64,000 nucleotides of DNA from Methanomicrobium antiquum. GTDB lineage: Archaea > Halobacteriota > Methanomicrobia > Methanomicrobiales > Methanomicrobiaceae. Location of the stretch: positions 744,001 to 808,000 of the forward strand of contig NZ_CP091092.1 in the NCBI RefSeq assembly GCF_029633915.1, in the 5' to 3' direction. Of the stretch, positions 17,729 to 27,090 are shown piece after piece. The notes under the pieces were generated by a model that worked only from the letters and a program-made list of their open reading frames with translations, ran no database searches and was not told the origin of the DNA. The translations under genes were made by a program, and so were the position numbers. The number at the start of each line of letters is the position of its first letter. Position 1 is the stretch's first letter.

Positions 17729-18379
17729 ATGAAATTATCAGTAACTATGGCAAAGAAAAAAGCGGAAAAATCAGAGCCAACATCAGTACTGTATTACTTT
17801 TACACACAGGAAAGATGGGATAACTGGCTAAAAACGCTTCTTGAGATGAGCTTTGAGGAAGACTCAGAATCTGATGAGATGCCCGAAGGCTTAGCAGCGC
17901 TTGACAACTTTACAAAAGACATCAACGTCTCTGTATTGAAAATAATAAAACTCTTCCAGAATAACAGCTATAATTCCAAAACAGCACTTGAAAAGCTGAA
18001 TGAAGTTGAAGCAATCATAATGGGAGAGGTTCCTGAAAATGAACTGTTCGATATTCTTCAGGGTGTCCAGATGCGCTTTTTAGTCCTCTTCCTTTCATGC
18101 AAGAAATTCTTAAACGGTGAAATCGGAGAAGGAGAAATAAAAGATCTTGTAAAAGAGGGCAGAAAAACAGGCGACAGCGATGTTGAAAAGTCACTTGAGC
18201 TTGCATCCACAATCGGCGCAAAAGTACTCAATGGAGAATCCTGCTGTGGAAAATATCTGCGCTCGGATTCTGATGACGAGCCCATACTCTTTGACGACTG
18301 GCTTGTAGAAGTCGATGATATGGGCGAGGCGTTAAAATCTCTTAAGAAATTCGATGAGGAATTTGGAGTAGGAATTTGA
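17729..18379 (+). CDS. DUF2150 family protein
   Basis: A 216-residue acidic soluble protein resembling the methanogen family DUF2150, of unknown function. It opens with PTSVLYYFYTQERWDNWL, continues as mostly helical sequence, and has a Cys pair in GESCCGKYL near residue 175. No catalytic motif is visible. The start could be ATG 17729 or ATG 17747 (MAKKKAEKS); neither has a clear ribosome binding site. It overlaps the next gene by 4 bases, and both are likely one transcript. Confidence 0.75.
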   Translation: MKLSVTMAKKKAEKSEPTSVLYYFYTQERWDNWLKTLLEMSFEEDSESDEMPEGLAALDNFTKDINVSVLKIIKLFQNNSYNSKTALEKLNEVEAIIMGEVPENELFDILQGVQMRFLVLFLSCKKFLNGEIGEGEIKDLVKEGRKTGDSDVEKSLELASTIGAKVLNGESCCGKYLRSDSDDEPILFDDWLVEVDDMGEALKSLKKFDEEFGVGI

Positions 18380-18828
18380 TTGCATCAAAGGCGCGTTTTA
18401 AGGCGGCAAAGAAACTGCAGAATATTGTGGGATACCGTGTCCCGGAGTTTGCCTTTAAAGGACAGTTTCTCGAAGCTGTCTGCGCCTGTGCTGATTATCC
18501 GCGAATGGAAAAGCGGCTTAGACAGCAGATTATAAATTTTTTTAAAACTTTTTTAAACTGCAGATGCAAAACAAACCCTTTGTGCGGGTGTGCTGAGAGA
18601 AAATTTGCCGCAGAAATTCTTGAGCTTAGAATGACCGGAATGGATCATAAGCAGATTTCAGATTTTTTCCTCGATGAGTATGGAATATCTCTTTTTCCAA
18701 CTGATATACTTAGTTTTCTTGAAGAGTCAGTGCATGTTCTCGAGGCTGTCAGGGATGTTGCAGAAATTGAAGGGGACTCTGATATGATTGCACTTGCAGA
18801 CAAAACAATTCAGAATGTTGAAAGATAG
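18376..18828 (+). CDS. Cysteine-cluster protein resembling the DUF5814 region of archaeal helicases
   Basis: A 150-residue protein starting at a TTG that overlaps the upstream stop, with GGAG at 18365-18368. A cysteine cluster CRCKTNPLCGC (around residue 56) is followed by helices with LELRMTGMDHKQISDF. I associate this pattern with the C-terminal part of archaeal superfamily II helicases (DUF5814), but no helicase motifs are present here. A stand-alone version of that module, probably metal- or nucleic-acid-binding, is the best reading. Confidence 0.65.
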   Translation: MIASKARFKAAKKLQNIVGYRVPEFAFKGQFLEAVCACADYPRMEKRLRQQIINFFKTFLNCRCKTNPLCGCAERKFAAEILELRMTGMDHKQISDFFLDEYGISLFPTDILSFLEESVHVLEAVRDVAEIEGDSDMIALADKTIQNVER

Positions 18829-18873
18829 ATATTAAAAAATTGTATGGGCATTCACTATTTTTTAAGGATTGTA

Positions 18874-18940
18874 TAAAAACGTCCATGATAATTTTTTTCA
18901 TGCACCGGTTTCATGTAAGTTACGAAGTAACTTTCATGTA
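18874..18940 (-). repeat. Dispersed double-hairpin repeat, copy 1 (inverted)
   Basis: On the minus strand it reads as a hairpin with arms AAGTTAC/GTAACTT around TTC, bracketed by CATG, then a second CATGA...TCATG block and GGACGTTTTT. The same unit occurs at 24682, 41662 and 49943. A separate perfect 9-base hairpin, TTTCATCAC/GTGATGAAA (18961-18985), lies alongside. The site is between convergent genes. Confidence 0.8.
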
Positions 18941-19068
18941 AAAGCCCCATGATGAGCTTTTTTCATCACACAAAAAGTGATGAAAAGTTTATCAGGAATT
19001 TTGACTTTCATACCAAAATCTTCAGTATTTTAGGATCTGGTTTTAATCTGCAATGAAAGTCAGAAATC

Positions 19069-19109
19069 AAAAAAAGAAAAAAAGAAAAAAAGAAAAAAAG
19101 AAAAAAAAA
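19069..19109. repeat. Tandem octamer repeat (GAAAAAAA)
   Basis: G bases at 19076, 19084, 19092 and 19100 are separated by runs of seven A, giving four perfect GAAAAAAA units. They are followed by TAAAAAAAAT-like units. The tract lies in the convergent gap before the flippase stop. Confidence 0.85.
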
Positions 19110-19135
19110 TTAAAAAAAATTAAAAAATTTAAGGC

Positions 19136-20602
19136 TCATATTCTGATTCCAATATCCAAAAGGATTTTTTTCAGGTTATTTTTTAGATTTTTATCTGCTT
19201 TTAAAAGAATAATAAAATACAAAATTCCGCCTGCCAAAACAAGGATTATTGTTTTGTACCATGTATCAGGCAGAAATATTTCTTTTGATATAAGCAAAAA
19301 GACTGTCATAAGAACAGATGACAGAATTATATTTCTGATCTGAATTTTTTGGTACCTGATTTTTGCAAACTGACCGGCATACCATAACGATATTGCGGCA
19401 CCTGAAATGTTTGCAATCATTACAGCTAGTGCAGCACCTGAAATTCCAATCAAAGGAATCAGATAAAAACTTAAAACCAGAATTAAAAACGACTGTACTG
19501 CATAGACTCTAAATGTCCATCCGGGATGTCCTGCAGAGTTTACTGTCATAAGTGCCGCTATTACAAAAATCTGTGCAAATTGTGCGGCAAATAAAAATAA
19601 AAGTGCAGAATATCCTATGGCAAAATCAGCACCGTATAAATAATACAAAATCTCTTTTCCCAGTATGATTCCGCCGCAAACAGCAGGAAGCGCAAGCAAA
19701 AATGAATATGTAAATATTCCCGAAAGAGCGTTTTCAATAAAATCAGTTTTTTGTTCTGCATACCATCGGCAGAATTTAGGATAAAGAGCAGTATTTAAAG
19801 CAGAAGCTGAAAAAATAACAACTGATGTCAAAGCAAGTGTGGTTGTATATACTCCTGCATCTGAACTTTTCATGAAGTATCCGATAAGAATTGTTCCTGC
19901 ATATGCTGTTACACAGATAAAAGCCGATGACAAAAATGTCCAGAAAGAAAATCCAAAAAGATTTTTGATGTGTTTTTTGCTGAATCCCTTAAAAGTTATC
20001 TTTAGATACTTTATATTTATCAAAATTGCGACTGTAATGCCTGCGATAAAACCTGCCGCAAGTCCGCCAGTTCTAAAGCCTGCATAAACAAATGCAACCT
20101 GGATTGCTATTCGGAAAAGAGAGTCTGCAAGCAATGAAATCTGGTTTATCCCAACTTTTCCCTTTGCATACACACCTGCTGAAATAACAGATGAAAATCC
20201 GGACAATATCAATGCTATAATCAGATATGGGAAAAGTCCTGTCTCGCTGAAATCGACAAACAAAAATGCTAAAAATATAATTATTGCAACAGTAACTGAA
20301 GTCAGTATAAGACGTATCAGAAGAGATGCGGTAAAATATTCATCAATATCACCCCCTTCGCTGATCTTTTTTACTGCCGCACCTGAAATTCCAAAATCAC
20401 TTATGACACTGAAAACTCCAAAATATGCAAGAAATATCCAATATTCTCCAAGAAGGCCTGCACCCAGTGAATGAGCAAAATAGGCTGTAGATAAAAATCC
20501 GACAAATGTGAGTATTATTGTTGAAGAAAAAGAAATCAGACTCTGCCTTTCAGTCTCGCCAACTCTCATTGCAATCTGTGTTATCTTCTTTTGGCCGGAC
20601 AC
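19136..20602 (-). CDS. Flippase, polysaccharide/oligosaccharide exporter (Wzx/MATE-like)
   Basis: A 488-residue integral membrane protein with about 12-14 hydrophobic spans. It resembles Wzx-type flippases that move lipid-linked sugars across the membrane. The N-terminal region with STAYFAHSLGAGLLGEYW and FGISGAAVKKISEG is typical of archaeal members. In an archaeon it could serve S-layer glycosylation or surface polysaccharide. No glycosyltransferases adjoin it, but UDP-sugar genes lie at 31-33 kb. An IS element sits 57 bases beyond its start, so its promoter region may have been altered. Confidence 0.85.
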   Translation of the reverse strand: MSGQKKITQIAMRVGETERQSLISFSSTIILTFVGFLSTAYFAHSLGAGLLGEYWIFLAYFGVFSVISDFGISGAAVKKISEGGDIDEYFTASLLIRLILTSVTVAIIIFLAFLFVDFSETGLFPYLIIALILSGFSSVISAGVYAKGKVGINQISLLADSLFRIAIQVAFVYAGFRTGGLAAGFIAGITVAILINIKYLKITFKGFSKKHIKNLFGFSFWTFLSSAFICVTAYAGTILIGYFMKSSDAGVYTTTLALTSVVIFSASALNTALYPKFCRWYAEQKTDFIENALSGIFTYSFLLALPAVCGGIILGKEILYYLYGADFAIGYSALLFLFAAQFAQIFVIAALMTVNSAGHPGWTFRVYAVQSFLILVLSFYLIPLIGISGAALAVMIANISGAAISLWYAGQFAKIRYQKIQIRNIILSSVLMTVFLLISKEIFLPDTWYKTIILVLAGGILYFIILLKADKNLKNNLKKILLDIGIRI

Positions 20603-20664
20603 ATCTAAACATATGAGAGATTGCAGAAGTTATATATTTTGAACAGAACGGTTATGTGTTCTAA

Positions 20665-22325
20665 CCTAACTTTGCCAGTTAGAGTTCAATCCCCCTCAAG
20701 ATACTGTCCACTATCTCTATTCGATTTTTTCAAATTTTTGTCAGGAAATAGAATTTGACAGTTGGCTATTTTACTACTTTAAAATCATGAAATGCCCCAG
20801 TCATAGAGTAAAATCTTCGTATTTATGGAGTCAAAATTCGAGTGAATGTACTTTTTTGTCTTTCTTTTCCACAAATCAATGGTAACTGTCAAATTCGATA
20901 ATGATTTTTTTATGAATTTTGTAGATGTATGCTTCATTTCCGGGATTTCAAATCGAATCAGTGAAATAAAAAGCTGTGCAATAAATCCGATGATTAACGC
21001 ACCATAAATGCTGTTATCTGTCCAGACTCTCAATGGTTTAATTTCAATTTCATTCTTTAAAGAGTGGAATATCTTCTCAATCGAGTCTTTTTTTCGATAT
21101 GTATTTAGGGCCTCAACAAGTGTCAAATTCTTACTTGATTTCAGACAGAAAAATCCTTCTCTGCCAGTGATTAATTTATCTTCAAGGAGTTTTACAGCTT
21201 CATCCTCTGAAATTTGAACAAGTTTTGTCTGGATGGAATAATCAACATCAACAAGCAAATTATTTATACGAAACTTCTTAGGGAGTTTTTTATTTTTTTC
21301 AATACATTCCTGAATCGTTTTTGCTTCCTTAATCTGTTTCACAACTTTTCTCGCCCTGGATTCAAGTTGTTCTTTCTGAAGTTTCTTTGAAAAATAGAAG
21401 TAATTGATGCTGTTTGGTTTCACAATTTTAATGCCGCGAATGCCGGCTTCATCATCAATAATTTCAGGACTATATTCTTCGAATTTTGCAATTATCTTAT
21501 CATCACTTTTGTTAAGCTTCTTTCCTGTGATATACTGCAGGTTATCGGAGCGAATCATCTGAGTATTATCAATGCTGTTTGCACCTTTGTCAAATATTAC
21601 TAGAGAATCTTCTTTTAATCTATCTTTTACCTGAAGATACGTCTTTTTGAAATGTTTCTGATCGTTGAGATTTCCGGGTTCAACAGTCATTCCTATCGGA
21701 ATATTGATTGGATTAGCCAGTTCAGCCAATCCAATAGTTATCTGTTTTTTGTCAGGTCTGTGATCCCGACTATATCCATATTTACCAAGTTCTGCTTTAT
21801 TTCCGTGAAGAACTATACTGGTCCAGTCCATGTTGATGTCGGTGAGATCAAAATCATACCTATCAAAGATTCTATCCTGAATATCTGAGATGATTTCTTC
21901 TCTGTTTGCTCCGATTGTTTCAAGAAGACGATAAATCGTTCTTTCACTGAAAGAAATCAGGTTAAATATCTGCAAAACCTCTAAGCGATTTATCCATCCA
22001 TGTGAGCGCTTGATGCTGAAATTATCAGTCAGCTTGTAACTGATAAGCGCGATAAGTAAATCATCGATACTTATTCCTTTTTTCTTATGCTTGCCAAAAA
22101 TTTCTGAAAAATTAAGTATTTCATATAGTGTTTTGACAAGCAGGATGATGCCAATAGGAAAGGATATATTGTCATTAGGCTCAACTACATAGGTTCTTAG
22201 TTTTGTTTGCATGTTTGATCATTTGTAACATCACTAAGAACAGTCTTATTTCTTTTTAATTGGATTTTTGAGCTATTTATTCAAATCATTTGATTGGTAC
22301 TTTATACGTAAGTGGCAAACTTAGG
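20665..22325 (-). mobile_element. Complete IS1634-type insertion sequence
   Basis: A 1661-base element with imperfect terminal repeats: CCTAACTTTGCCAGTTA at the left end and, on the opposite strand, CCTAAGTTTGCCACTTA at the right end (15 of 17 match). Both ends are flanked by the direct repeat TTCTAA (20659-20664 and 22326-22331), a 6-base target duplication. It carries one intact transposase gene and looks young and possibly active. Confidence 0.92.
20785..22212 (-). CDS. IS1634-family transposase (DDE type)
   Basis: A 475-residue transposase of the IS4/IS1634 group. Catalytic acid candidates are D in NMDWTSI, D in VIFDKGANS, and E in YRKKDSIEKIF. The last is the Y-(2)-R-(3)-E-(6)-K type signature. 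The middle carries GYSRDHRPDKKQITIGL, also typical. The frame is uninterrupted and the ATG lies 113 bases inside the right terminal repeat, so the enzyme is probably functional. Confidence 0.9.
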   Translation of the reverse strand: MQTKLRTYVVEPNDNISFPIGIILLVKTLYEILNFSEIFGKHKKKGISIDDLLIALISYKLTDNFSIKRSHGWINRLEVLQIFNLISFSERTIYRLLETIGANREEIISDIQDRIFDRYDFDLTDINMDWTSIVLHGNKAELGKYGYSRDHRPDKKQITIGLAELANPINIPIGMTVEPGNLNDQKHFKKTYLQVKDRLKEDSLVIFDKGANSIDNTQMIRSDNLQYITGKKLNKSDDKIIAKFEEYSPEIIDDEAGIRGIKIVKPNSINYFYFSKKLQKEQLESRARKVVKQIKEAKTIQECIEKNKKLPKKFRINNLLVDVDYSIQTKLVQISEDEAVKLLEDKLITGREGFFCLKSSKNLTLVEALNTYRKKDSIEKIFHSLKNEIEIKPLRVWTDNSIYGALIIGFIAQLFISLIRFEIPEMKHTSTKFIKKSLSNLTVTIDLWKRKTKKYIHSNFDSINTKILLYDWGIS

Positions 22326-22429
22326 TTCTAATCATTCTAACCTGGTTTTGATGAATTGGAAGAATAATGTGTAGATGAAAAAGTGAATAAAAAAGGATAA
22401 ATTTTTTATTTGAAAGATTCCGGAAAAAA

Positions 22430-23800
22430 TCATGAAATAATGCTGTCTACAACATCTCCACGGGTATTATAAAGAATTGCCGCATCTCCGCTGTTATCCC
22501 AGACGTCATTAATGCTTTCCCAGCAAAATACTCCTTCTTTATCAGTTTTAACGCCGGAAATGAGTTTTATTGTATCTCGTGATTGTATGTAGGAATTTTT
22601 AGGAAACACGTATGAATTTTTGGTCTTACTGCTTGAGATAACAAATCCTTCTATATCGACAGTTTCCTGCCCTGAATTTTTAATTTCTACTTCATTTGAT
22701 ATCACATCAATTGAAGTAACCTCAATATTTATACCTGTATTAAAATTTGAAAAATTATCTTCATCAGGGCTGTTGTTTGCAGTATTTTTACTCTCATCTA
22801 AAACAGATTCATTATCAGACCCAAAGATTGCATCACCTGCAGTTTTGGGAATTTCAAATAAATCGAATGTTTTGTCCTGCATTCCCTTTGAAAACATTGC
22901 ATATACAGGATAATGATCAGATACCAGTTTTGTGAAGTCATCTGTTAGTGAATATTCTGTATCAAACCTGTGGACACCTGCATCTCCAGTGTAAAAGTCA
23001 TTTCCACCTGTTATAACAATTCTATCATATGTGCAGTCAGTTGTTCCAGTTGTTGTATCAAGGATGTTATCAATAACCCATACATAGCCTTTGCTTTTCA
23101 TTGGAGTGTAGGTATTTTCATCAAAATATCTGCCATCTGCGTTGTAATCACCCATAATGACTACAGTTTCATCAACAGGCAGAACATTTTTGGCATACTC
23201 TGCTACCTGGTAGAGTCCGTCAATTTCTTCTTTTGCCTCATCGGGATCTGTATGAATTACGACAAAAGTAGCGTTGAATAAACCCTCTGAAGACTTAAAT
23301 GATCCAATAAATGGTTCTCTGTGAAATGGATCAGTGTTTTCAGGTTCAGGGTATGTGAAAGGATCTGATATAGGGTCAATAGTCTTTGTATTGTAAATAT
23401 ATGCATACTGTTCTTTGCTTGATGTTCTTCCAAGCCTTTCGCTGACAAAATATGAATACATTGATCCGTCCGAGTTTACAAGACTGATAAGTTGTGGAAG
23501 AGCTGTTCCTGAACTGTCCCTTATCTCCTGTATAGCGATTATATCATATTGTCTGATTATTTTGGATATGATATTCATGACATCACTGTTTTCAGCTTTT
23601 GTTGTACCAAAGACCTGAATATTGAATGCTCCTGCTTTAATCAGAGAACTGTCTTTATCATCGTTTAAAAATACGTTTTGAGCGGTATCAGAGATTACAT
23701 CTTTTTGCGAAACAGCAAAGATAATTAGTATAATTACAAGTGCAATTTTAAGAAAAAATGGTGCATTCTTCTTTGATGATTTTTTTCTTTTTGCGGCCAT
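22430..23800 (-). CDS. Exported endonuclease/exonuclease/phosphatase-like protein with lamin-tail domain
   Basis: A 456-residue protein with a basic N-terminus and one hydrophobic segment (about residues 14-34), so it is secreted or membrane-anchored. Residues about 58-310 form a DNase I-like fold: AFNIQVFG, IAIQEIRD, VVIHTDPDEA, VIMGDYNADG, YDRIVI and SDHYPVYA supply the metal and catalytic residues. After a polar linker, residues about 355-456 resemble a lamin-tail domain (EVEIKNSGQETVDIEGFVIS and DAAILYNTRGDVVDS). An extracellular nuclease is likely; a phosphodiesterase with another substrate is possible. Confidence 0.85.
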   Translation of the reverse strand: MAAKRKKSSKKNAPFFLKIALVIILIIFAVSQKDVISDTAQNVFLNDDKDSSLIKAGAFNIQVFGTTKAENSDVMNIISKIIRQYDIIAIQEIRDSSGTALPQLISLVNSDGSMYSYFVSERLGRTSSKEQYAYIYNTKTIDPISDPFTYPEPENTDPFHREPFIGSFKSSEGLFNATFVVIHTDPDEAKEEIDGLYQVAEYAKNVLPVDETVVIMGDYNADGRYFDENTYTPMKSKGYVWVIDNILDTTTGTTDCTYDRIVITGGNDFYTGDAGVHRFDTEYSLTDDFTKLVSDHYPVYAMFSKGMQDKTFDLFEIPKTAGDAIFGSDNESVLDESKNTANNSPDEDNFSNFNTGINIEVTSIDVISNEVEIKNSGQETVDIEGFVISSSKTKNSYVFPKNSYIQSRDTIKLISGVKTDKEGVFCWESINDVWDNSGDAAILYNTRGDVVDSIIS

Positions 23801-23854
23801 GATATCTAATTAAATAAAACCTTTCAGGCATATTTTAGTTTGGATTTCAGGTTT

Positions 23855-24607
23855 TTAAAAATCTGAAGGGTTTGTTGTGATATAGTCATCTTTTGAGATG
23901 ATATGTTTGTCAAATGATTTCCCATTGAATGCAAAAATTGTGATTTTTCCGCCGGATTTAAAAATACGCATGTTTTCATCGTATATTTTTCTAACCGGTT
24001 TTAAATTATTCTCTTTAAAATAACCAAGAAGAGTGATGTAGAAGTCCTTCTCCTGTAAAAGAAACTTTTTTTCATAATTGATTGTATCTTCTGCGTATTC
24101 CAAAGAGAGGTTTTCAGGTATTAAATTACCATATTCTCCATGCTGATCAAGACCTGAAATCTGCCGCCATTCAACGTTTCCAGTCTCATCTGCCTCGCGG
24201 TGAAGCATGTAAGGATATATTTTGCATATGGAAAATCTGTCATCATAAATTCTGCACTTTTTACTTTTATCTTCAAGAAAGACACAATCGCCGTTATTTT
24301 TTGTTTTGAGTGCATATCCGGAGACATAAAAACAGCCGTTATTGTCGCAGACCTCAAAATATGGTGCAGGAATAATCATAGAGGGATATTTTTCAACTGC
24401 ACGGACAAGATCTTCTGATAATAAAAAAACATGGTCATTAAATTCTTTTGTACAGCATCTGCCGCAAAGGGTGCATGAAAAACCTACATCCGAGATTATT
24501 CTGGCAAGTTCTTCTTTTGGATAGTCAAGAAGAGCAGATAATTCTGCATCCAAATCTGAAATTGCCTTTGATATTGAATTAATTGTGTTAATTGAGATTT
24601 TTCTCAC
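23855..24607 (-). CDS. YkgJ-family cysteine cluster protein
   Basis: A 250-residue protein with the YkgJ/Fe-S type zinc- or iron-chelating pattern: CTLCGRCCTKEF (about residue 46), then CVFLEDKSKKCRIYDDRFSI and CKIYPYML. The family is widespread and mostly unassigned, with roles in metal binding or maturation suggested. The upstream side is a long intergenic region with a copy of the dispersed repeat. It is separated from the nuclease-like gene by about 55 bases and may share a transcript with it. Confidence 0.82.
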   Translation of the reverse strand: MRKISINTINSISKAISDLDAELSALLDYPKEELARIISDVGFSCTLCGRCCTKEFNDHVFLLSEDLVRAVEKYPSMIIPAPYFEVCDNNGCFYVSGYALKTKNNGDCVFLEDKSKKCRIYDDRFSICKIYPYMLHREADETGNVEWRQISGLDQHGEYGNLIPENLSLEYAEDTINYEKKFLLQEKDFYITLLGYFKENNLKPVRKIYDENMRIFKSGGKITIFAFNGKSFDKHIISKDDYITTNPSDF

Positions 24608-25144
24608 CTTATATTGATCTTATTTGACAGGCTAAATTTGCTGGCACGAAATATAATAATATTCACTTTTGTTTTAATTTTGACATGAAAATTATTTTGT
24701 AACTTACATGAAATTGTGCATGAAATATAATTTCACGAGCGGTTGTTATGAAAGTCAAAATCCCAAACAAACTTAATAATTGATTATTTTTGGTGAAACC
24801 GCCAATCATATGGATTTTTTCATAAAAATATATATATTTGATGTTTTAACTTTGCGGGGTCTTATTAATCAAAAATTAAAATTCTCTTAGAATTTCTTAG
24901 AAATATACCTGAATGTCTCTTTAGAAATTCTCTTAAAAGTCCTTTTAGAAATTTTCCTAGTAATTTTATTTCTAACCAGCTTAGAATTTATGCTCTATTT
25001 GTTTATGCTTTATGAGTGTATCCAGTTATCCCCTATCCTATCTGGACGGGTTTATCTAAAACCTGGTCAAACTCTATGAAATTATCAGATATTTAGGTGA
25101 CCCTCTAAATGTTTAAGGGCAGATCAATCATAGATATTCAAAAA
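24608..25144. other. Intergenic region between YkgJ gene and second IS
   Basis: No gene seen. It holds a copy of the dispersed repeat (24682-24747) and then short repeats around CTCTTAGAAATT and TTTTAGAAATTTTCC (about 24880-24960). TATATATTTG near 24825 is TATA-like, but no gene follows on that strand. Confidence 0.5.
24682..24747 (+). repeat. Dispersed double-hairpin repeat, copy 2 (divergent)
   Basis: It reads GACATGAAAATTATTTTGTA and continues through ACTTACATGAAATTGTG to a second hairpin ATGAAAT-ATA-ATTTCA. It aligns end to end with copies 3 and 4, but the first palindrome has lost several pairs. Confidence 0.7.
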
Positions 25145-26378
25145 ATGACACTCTTTTACTTAAAAATAGTATAATCCTACATAGCTAACGCTAGTGACAT
25201 GGCATTTTTTCTGATGAAATTTACCTAATAATAACGCGAAAACCTGGATTTTTCCATGCCGGATTGTATCCTTGCAAGATCAAGTATCTGAAATGCAACG
25301 AAATTTAAAAGGACATTAAATTCCCTGTTATCCTCCTGATATCCTTTCACATCAAACTTAACCGTTTTTTTGATATGTGCATGTTTTCTTTCACAGTTGC
25401 TCCTGCTTTTTAATTTCTTATTAAATTCGGGATTATCCATATTTTTGTTTCTCAGGTATTTTCCTACGATTTTTTTATGACCATTTTCATATAGGAACCT
25501 GAGTTTGTCCTGCATCTTCGAATGGACATCTCCACCTTTCTTCCACATTTTATTGACTAATTCATCAATTTTTTTGGATGTTGCTTCTTCATGGTAAGTT
25601 GCATTCTCAGGAAGAGTGATTATTGGGTGGACACCTAAAATATACCATGCGTCTCCATGAGTGTCGAAGCTCTTATAGCCCGCATCAAGTGAAAATTTAG
25701 TTATATTAGGTTTTATTTCTTCAACAGATTTTAATAAGGAATAGCTATGCTTTTCGTCATGTTCTGTTGCATTCGAAAATTCCATGAATAAGACACTGTT
25801 TTCGTAATGGAATATGTGCGCCTTGTCCATGTAAATTTTATAATGCGGATTAAATTTTGAACATTTGCTGTATCTTGAAGCTTCCAGAGGAGTTGAATCA
25901 ATGATTCCCTCACCGTTAGGAATCAGTCTCATTATCTTTTCAGCCAAAAATTTCATCAGTTTAATGACTCCATTCTTTCCAACTCGTGAACTTGCAAAAT
26001 AGTGTAAGGTTGATTTTGAAGGGCGTAAATATGATTTTGTTTCAGGATCATAAGGTAATGAGAGCAATCTGCATTCTTCATCTGTTAAGGAAGTTACAAC
26101 CTGCAGGTACGATTGCCTTCTGAATGATTTTACGGCGAGTAACTTTAGAAGTGCAACTACAGGAAAATGTTTTCTCCATTTATCCTGGGAATAACTGTCC
26201 CTTTCCAGATCAATTATTATCTCATTGAAGTTGAGTTCGCTAAGGAGTTTGCAGATTGACTCTGGCCTTATTATTCCATTTTCATAAAAATCAGGTTCAA
26301 ATTGGGTTTATTCACTGAATTCCATGAACCATCACAGTTCAAATATATAAAGGCATGTATTAATTGCCTGAGTGTCAT
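25145..26378 (-). mobile_element. Second insertion sequence, probably decayed
   Basis: This element encloses a DDE transposase gene. Candidate terminal repeats are ATGACACTC at 25145-25153 and its complement GAGTGTCAT at 26370-26378, with A-rich flanks that could be a duplication but are too simple to prove it. A second inverted pair, TTTTACTTAAAAA at 25154-25166 and its complement at 26395-26407, makes the right boundary uncertain. Confidence 0.55.
25225..26325 (-). pseudogene. DDE transposase with in-frame stop at codon 6
   Basis: From ATG 26323-26325 the frame reads MEFSE, then TAA (26308-26310), then TQFEPDFYENGIIRPE and on without a break for about 360 codons. The N-terminal region (about residues 7-80) is clearly homologous-looking transposase sequence, so the stop is a likely nonsense mutation. 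Catalytic residues remain: D in IIDSTPLEASRYS, D in FSLDAGYKS and E in RSNCERKHAH. A shortened product starting at the internal TTG 26065-26067 would lack about 85 residues. I place it in the IS4/IS5-like DDE group without a firm family. Confidence 0.75.
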
Positions 26379-26544
26379 AAAAAATGGCAATAAGTTTTTA
26401 AGTAAAAAAGCTGTCTGGATGAGCTCTTTATTGGAAATCAATAAGATAAAAAGAAAGGATATGAGAATTTTTTTAGTTCAATCATTTTTTAGCTGATTGC
26501 AGAAAAAAAAAGAGTATCGGAAGTTTTTAGTTATTCATATTTTT

Positions 26545-27036
26545 TCAGATATTATGGATTGTCTGTGGAATATTTGCCTCGTTATAGTACTTTTGGATGA
26601 ATCCGTCAGGAAAAATAATTTCTGTTTCTGAAGGTGACAGATCAAAGCTTGTAATTTTAGCAACCCAGTGATCTTTTAAAATATCTTCAGCCTTCAGCAG
26701 ATTGAGCGAAGGAACAGTATATGTTGTACTTCCGTCTTTTTCAATTATATCTGTGTAATTGTAAATCTTAAAAACCGCTTTTTTATCGTCTGTGCTAATA
26801 ACATCAATAGGTTGTGATGTTCTTGCGTCAATTTCATCCCTGATTATAGCAGGAGCACTGGCAATATTTGTGTAATATCCGATTAGCTCAAAAAAAGACA
26901 TGCTGTAATCAAATTCAGAGATACAATCTCCGTTTTCCTCAACAGTTACTTTGTAAGTGTTCAGAGTAAATGCCTGAACTGAAACTGAAAGAGATGCAAG
27001 TAAAAGTACCAGCAAAAAAATTTTAAATATCTTCAT
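26545..27036 (-). CDS. Small exported protein of unknown function
   Basis: A 163-residue protein with a clear signal peptide (MKIFKIFLLVLLLASLSVSV, then QAF) and a mature part of mostly beta strands. There are no cysteines that suggest a lipobox or disulfides beyond a single Cys near residue 38. It lies 54 bases downstream of the kinase gene of the VWA/PP2C/kinase triad on the same strand, so it may be the last gene of that operon. I do not recognise the family. Confidence 0.75.
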   Translation of the reverse strand: MKIFKIFLLVLLLASLSVSVQAFTLNTYKVTVEENGDCISEFDYSMSFFELIGYYTNIASAPAIIRDEIDARTSQPIDVISTDDKKAVFKIYNYTDIIEKDGSTTYTVPSLNLLKAEDILKDHWVAKITSFDLSPSETEIIFPDGFIQKYYNEANIPQTIHNI

Positions 27037-27090
27037 ATCAAATCACTCCTTTAATCTGGTATTTAAGTTACGCATTGAATAAAAATATTG

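Noticed and set aside
26302-26496. 64-residue plus-strand frame at the edge of the second IS
   Set aside because: Overlaps the transposase N-terminus and candidate terminal repeat; no motif.
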